From positions 3,459 to 30,294 of the forward strand of contig CARUOB010000029.1 in the NCBI GenBank assembly GCA_949076555.1: DNA of 26,836 nt, given 5' to 3'. Both the position numbers and the translations under genes were made by a program. The notes beneath the pieces were generated by a model. That model did no database searches. It was not told the DNA's origin and worked only from the letters and a program-made list of their open reading frames with translations. Below, piece by piece: positions 24,699 to 26,836 of the stretch (positions are counted from its first letter, which is position 1; the number at the start of each line of letters is the position of its first letter). Origin of the DNA: an uncultured Lachnospiraceae bacterium (GTDB lineage: Bacteria; Bacillota; Clostridia; Lachnospirales; Lachnospiraceae).

Positions 24699-25121
24699 TC
24701 AAATGCTGAAAGACATCAGTCCCAGCTTCGAGAGCGCAAGCTCCTGGACCACCACACCCTTCGCCTTTTTCTGCGCCAAATTCATGTCGGCAAACGCTGC
24801 GAGAGGCATCTGTCTCGTGACATAACCTGTCTTTTTTTTGCCGAAGAGAGATTTCTTTTCCTCCAAAATGCAGACCTTAACTTTTGCCTTGAGCTGTTCA
24901 TAGGTCCGATAGGAAAACTGCTCTTTAGACATGTAGTAAAGGTGGCTCTCCAATGTGGTCTCCGGGTCGGTGTCTTTGAAGATATAATACTCCACGATAC
25001 TCTTGTATTTAAAGTTCACCATTTCGTCCTGCATAATCTCGGCATAGCTGAGCTTCGCGCCAAGGTAAACAGAACTTGTATCCTGCATAAAATATTTATA
25101 ATCCCTGTTTTCTGTCTCCAT
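24699..25121 (-). CDS. Conserved protein of unknown function (possibly DUF6145)
   Basis: A 140-residue soluble protein beginning METENRDYKYFMQDTSSVYL. It has no signal peptide, membrane segment, cysteine cluster or recognisable catalytic motif. The second half is basic (EEKKSLFGKKKTGYVTRQ). From memory it resembles an uncharacterised family seen in Lachnospiraceae, possibly DUF6145, but I cannot confirm this. The ATG at 25121 follows GGAAGGG. It lies 90 bp downstream of the sigma-like gene in the same direction, with a hairpin between them, so joint transcription is likely but not certain. Confidence 0.8.
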   Translation of the reverse strand: METENRDYKYFMQDTSSVYLGAKLSYAEIMQDEMVNFKYKSIVEYYIFKDTDPETTLESHLYYMSKEQFSYRTYEQLKAKVKVCILEEKKSLFGKKKTGYVTRQMPLAAFADMNLAQKKAKGVVVQELALSKLGLMSFSI

Positions 25122-25175
25122 CCTTTTCCCTTCCGCCAGCCGACGCTTCCCAATCCTCCCCGGCCGTCACGCAAA

Positions 25176-25206
25176 GCAGCAGTTCCGCCTTCGGCTTCAC
25201 TGCCGC
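25176..25206. repeat. Small hairpin between the sigma-like and 140-aa genes
   Basis: GCAGCAGT and ACTGCCGC pair over 8 positions with one mismatch, around an inner GCC-TTC-GGC hairpin. No U-run follows on the minus strand; five T follow on the plus strand. It probably shapes the transcript between the two genes. Confidence 0.45.
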
Positions 25207-25211
25207 AGTTT

Positions 25212-25949
25212 TTACTCTGCCGAGATGGATTCTATCTTGCCGCCGCTTATGCGCATGGCATCCTCGATCGTCTTTCGCGAAAGCCCGGACTCATCCATCA
25301 GTTCCTCCACCGTCACCGCCCTGCGCAGCTCTTCCTTGAGGGCGTTTGCCGCATCCGCCACTTTGTTCACCTTATCCGCAATTTTCTGGTCGCTCTTTTC
25401 ATCCGCCTCGTTTGCCGCAATACAGTCCTCCATCGCGTCCATCATCATTTTGGCAAGCATCCCCTGCGCTTCCGTCGCATGTTCCAAGGCGCCAAGCATA
25501 GTAACGCCCAGAGAAAGCGCCACATTGCCCTCGCCGATCAGATCCTCCAGACTCACGCCCTGTCCCGTATAGAGTTTGGCAATCTGCGGCACCTCGGGAA
25601 GCATAATCTCCGTCAGCCGTTTTATGGCGTCCGCATCCCCTGCCATCGCAGAAAGGGTAATGGCCTCCCTCTCCCCTTCCGTAACGGCCGGGATCGCCTG
25701 AAGCGCTTCCAGATAAGAGTCCAGGTAATTCCTTTCCTCCTCATCCAGATAGGCATCCGCATCTACAGGCTCGTCCACACCAATTTTATTCTGCCGCAGA
25801 TAGTCGCAGACCATTTCCATCTGCTCCGCAGAAAGAGAAAGCGCCGAAAACGCTTCCTCCACCTCTTCTTTTGTTATGAAATTGTGCTGCGCTCTGGCTG
25901 TTTTCCTGACTTCTTCCAAAATTTCAGCAAACGCTGTTTCCCGCTCCAT
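25212..25949 (-). CDS. Sigma-70-like protein lacking regions 2.3-2.4 and 4
   Basis: A 245-residue protein. Residues 24-58 (FITKEEVEEAFSALSLSAEQ...) resemble region 1.1 of primary sigma factors. Residues 71-108 (LDSYLEALQAIPAVTEGERE) resemble region 1.2. Residues 109-145, AIKRLTEIMLPEVPQIAKLY and then DLIGEGNVAL, match regions 2.1-2.2, the part that binds the RNA polymerase core. The melting and -10-reading part (normally with paired Trp and RQAI) is replaced by an acidic, Ala-rich helix, region 3 survives as TVEELMDESGLSRKTIEDAM (213-232), and region 4 is absent. It could bind polymerase without recognising promoters, but that is inference. The frame opens at 26024; the ATG at 25949 is preceded by GGGAGGTAACGAGGG. 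Confidence 0.82.
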   Translation of the reverse strand: MERETAFAEILEEVRKTARAQHNFITKEEVEEAFSALSLSAEQMEMVCDYLRQNKIGVDEPVDADAYLDEEERNYLDSYLEALQAIPAVTEGEREAITLSAMAGDADAIKRLTEIMLPEVPQIAKLYTGQGVSLEDLIGEGNVALSLGVTMLGALEHATEAQGMLAKMMMDAMEDCIAANEADEKSDQKIADKVNKVADAANALKEELRRAVTVEELMDESGLSRKTIEDAMRISGGKIESISAE

Positions 25950-26090
25950 AAAACCCTCGTTACCTCCCGCACTTCTCTCTTTTCTCTGCCCAATGCGCCT
26001 GTTGTTGACAGCATTCCATAACACCAGCTATTTATATTAGTATAACATCTGTTATTCTTATGATCAGACTTCCCCGCACAAAAGTTCTGT

Positions 26091-26836
26091 CTAATCCGGC
26101 CTCTTGATATGTGTATGCGTATACAGATGCTCCTCACAGTATTCATAATTCCCGTCACACTTAGAGCAGAACCGGAACTGCATCTGCGGGCTGTCCACCT
26201 CTGTCCTGCCGCAGATCGCGCATTTATGCTTGGTAATCCCCGTGCTTCTCCTCACATCCCGCTTAAATTCCTGCCGCCTGTGAATCTGCTTCGGATTCAA
26301 ATGCATCATGCTGCGCGAAGTCAGGAAAAATACCACAAAGTTGAGAAGTGACGCGCCGATGGCGAATTTTCCATACACATTCGTGCCGAAAAACTGGAAC
26401 AGCAGCATCACCGCATAGATAATTCCCAGCCATTTCACTTTGATCGGAATGATAAACATGAGCAACACCTGCGCATCCGGGAAAGTCGCCGCAAACGCGA
26501 GGAAAATCGACATATTGATGTAGTAGGTGCTGAACATCATCGCAATCACGGTAAAATACTCACGCGGCGAGTTGATCGACAGAACCATGCCCATCAGGGA
26601 TATCTCCGGTTTAAACAGATAACAGTACCCCATCAGCAAAAAGCTGCCCGCAATGGTGAACAGCATCCCCTGAAACAGATAGACGTTATAACGGTAGGTG
26701 CCCCATGTCCGCTCCAGCGATGTGCCAATGGAACAATAAAAGTATAACATGAGTAATGTAAAGAAAAGCCCACCGCTGCTCGGCGGAATCAGCACCCACG
26801 TCACAAGCCGCCAGATCTGCCCGTGCAGAATCGCGT
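26091..26836 (-). CDS. Rhomboid-like membrane protein with C-terminal zinc-binding tail (5' end cut by window edge)
   Basis: The frame is open to the right edge, so the true start is outside; the first residues in view are AILHGQIWRLVTWVLIPPSS, a typical rhomboid-family opening. About five or six membrane helices follow, with the family-type stretch AATFPDAQVLLMFIIPIKVK. The catalytic GxSG serine and the late histidine of active rhomboid proteases are not visible, so it is probably a non-proteolytic rhomboid relative. After a basic linker (RRQEFKRDVRR) the tail has CAIC, CSKC and CEEH, a likely zinc ribbon in the cytoplasm. It is upstream of the sigma-like gene on the same strand (66 bp to its open frame, 141 bp to its chosen ATG). 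Confidence 0.85.
   Translation of the reverse strand, partial: AILHGQIWRLVTWVLIPPSSGGLFFTLLMLYFYCSIGTSLERTWGTYRYNVYLFQGMLFTIAGSFLLMGYCYLFKPEISLMGMVLSINSPREYFTVIAMMFSTYYINMSIFLAFAATFPDAQVLLMFIIPIKVKWLGIIYAVMLLFQFFGTNVYGKFAIGASLLNFVVFFLTSRSMMHLNPKQIHRRQEFKRDVRRSTGITKHKCAICGRTEVDSPQMQFRFCSKCDGNYEYCEEHLYTHTHIKRPD

Noticed and set aside
24609..26021. A 470-residue open frame on the plus strand
   Set aside because: It covers two minus-strand genes and the gap between them in antisense, with shadow-like composition.

Overview
The window looks like chromosome of a Lachnospiraceae-type member of the Clostridia. The gene set is Gram-positive (rpsU, era/yqzL/recO, ylmH, PBP5-type carboxypeptidase, lipoproteins, a T-box riboswitch), start sites carry strong AGGAGG-like ribosome binding sites, the DNA is moderately GC-rich, and one large cell-surface protein is of a kind common in gut Firmicutes. 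No rRNA, tRNA, prophage, transposase gene or CRISPR array was seen.

Layout. Everything from 1 to about 15.1 kb reads on the minus strand and is mostly housekeeping. From right to left the order is ylmH, an M16C peptidase, a DUF4349 lipoprotein, era, yqzL, recO, a small lipoprotein, glyS, alaS, rpsU, a D,D-carboxypeptidase, a metallophosphoesterase and the start of scpA. Two genes were placed by hand because they are short: rpsU (58 aa) and yqzL (55 aa, whose end overlaps the start of recO). A tandem pair of 139-bp palindromic repeats fills the gap between recO and the lipoprotein.

From 15.2 to 20.8 kb lies a giant minus-strand surface protein of about 1,860 residues. It has a signal peptide, acidic repeats, a beta-helix, many Ig-like modules, a flexible linker and a cysteine-rich C-terminal membrane anchor. 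Its frame is broken exactly at a run of nine G, and one extra G would join the signal peptide to the rest, so this is either a phase-variable switch in the OFF state or a homopolymer sequencing error.

From 21.0 to 24.4 kb, on the plus strand, a promoter and a T-box riboswitch with a UGG (Trp) specifier precede a three-gene ABC transporter (binding lipoprotein, permease, ATPase), best read as the tryptophan uptake system trpXYZ. Copies of an 18-bp sequence lie on both sides of this operon; downstream it forms the ends of a 130-bp palindromic element.

From 24.7 kb to the right edge the minus strand carries a conserved 140-aa protein of unknown function, a sigma-70-like protein that keeps the core-binding part but lacks the promoter-reading regions, and a rhomboid-like membrane protein with a C-terminal zinc-binding tail, cut by the window edge. 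The observations most worth following are the G9 switch, the stripped-down sigma protein, and the palindromic repeats whose hairpins change in a compensatory way.
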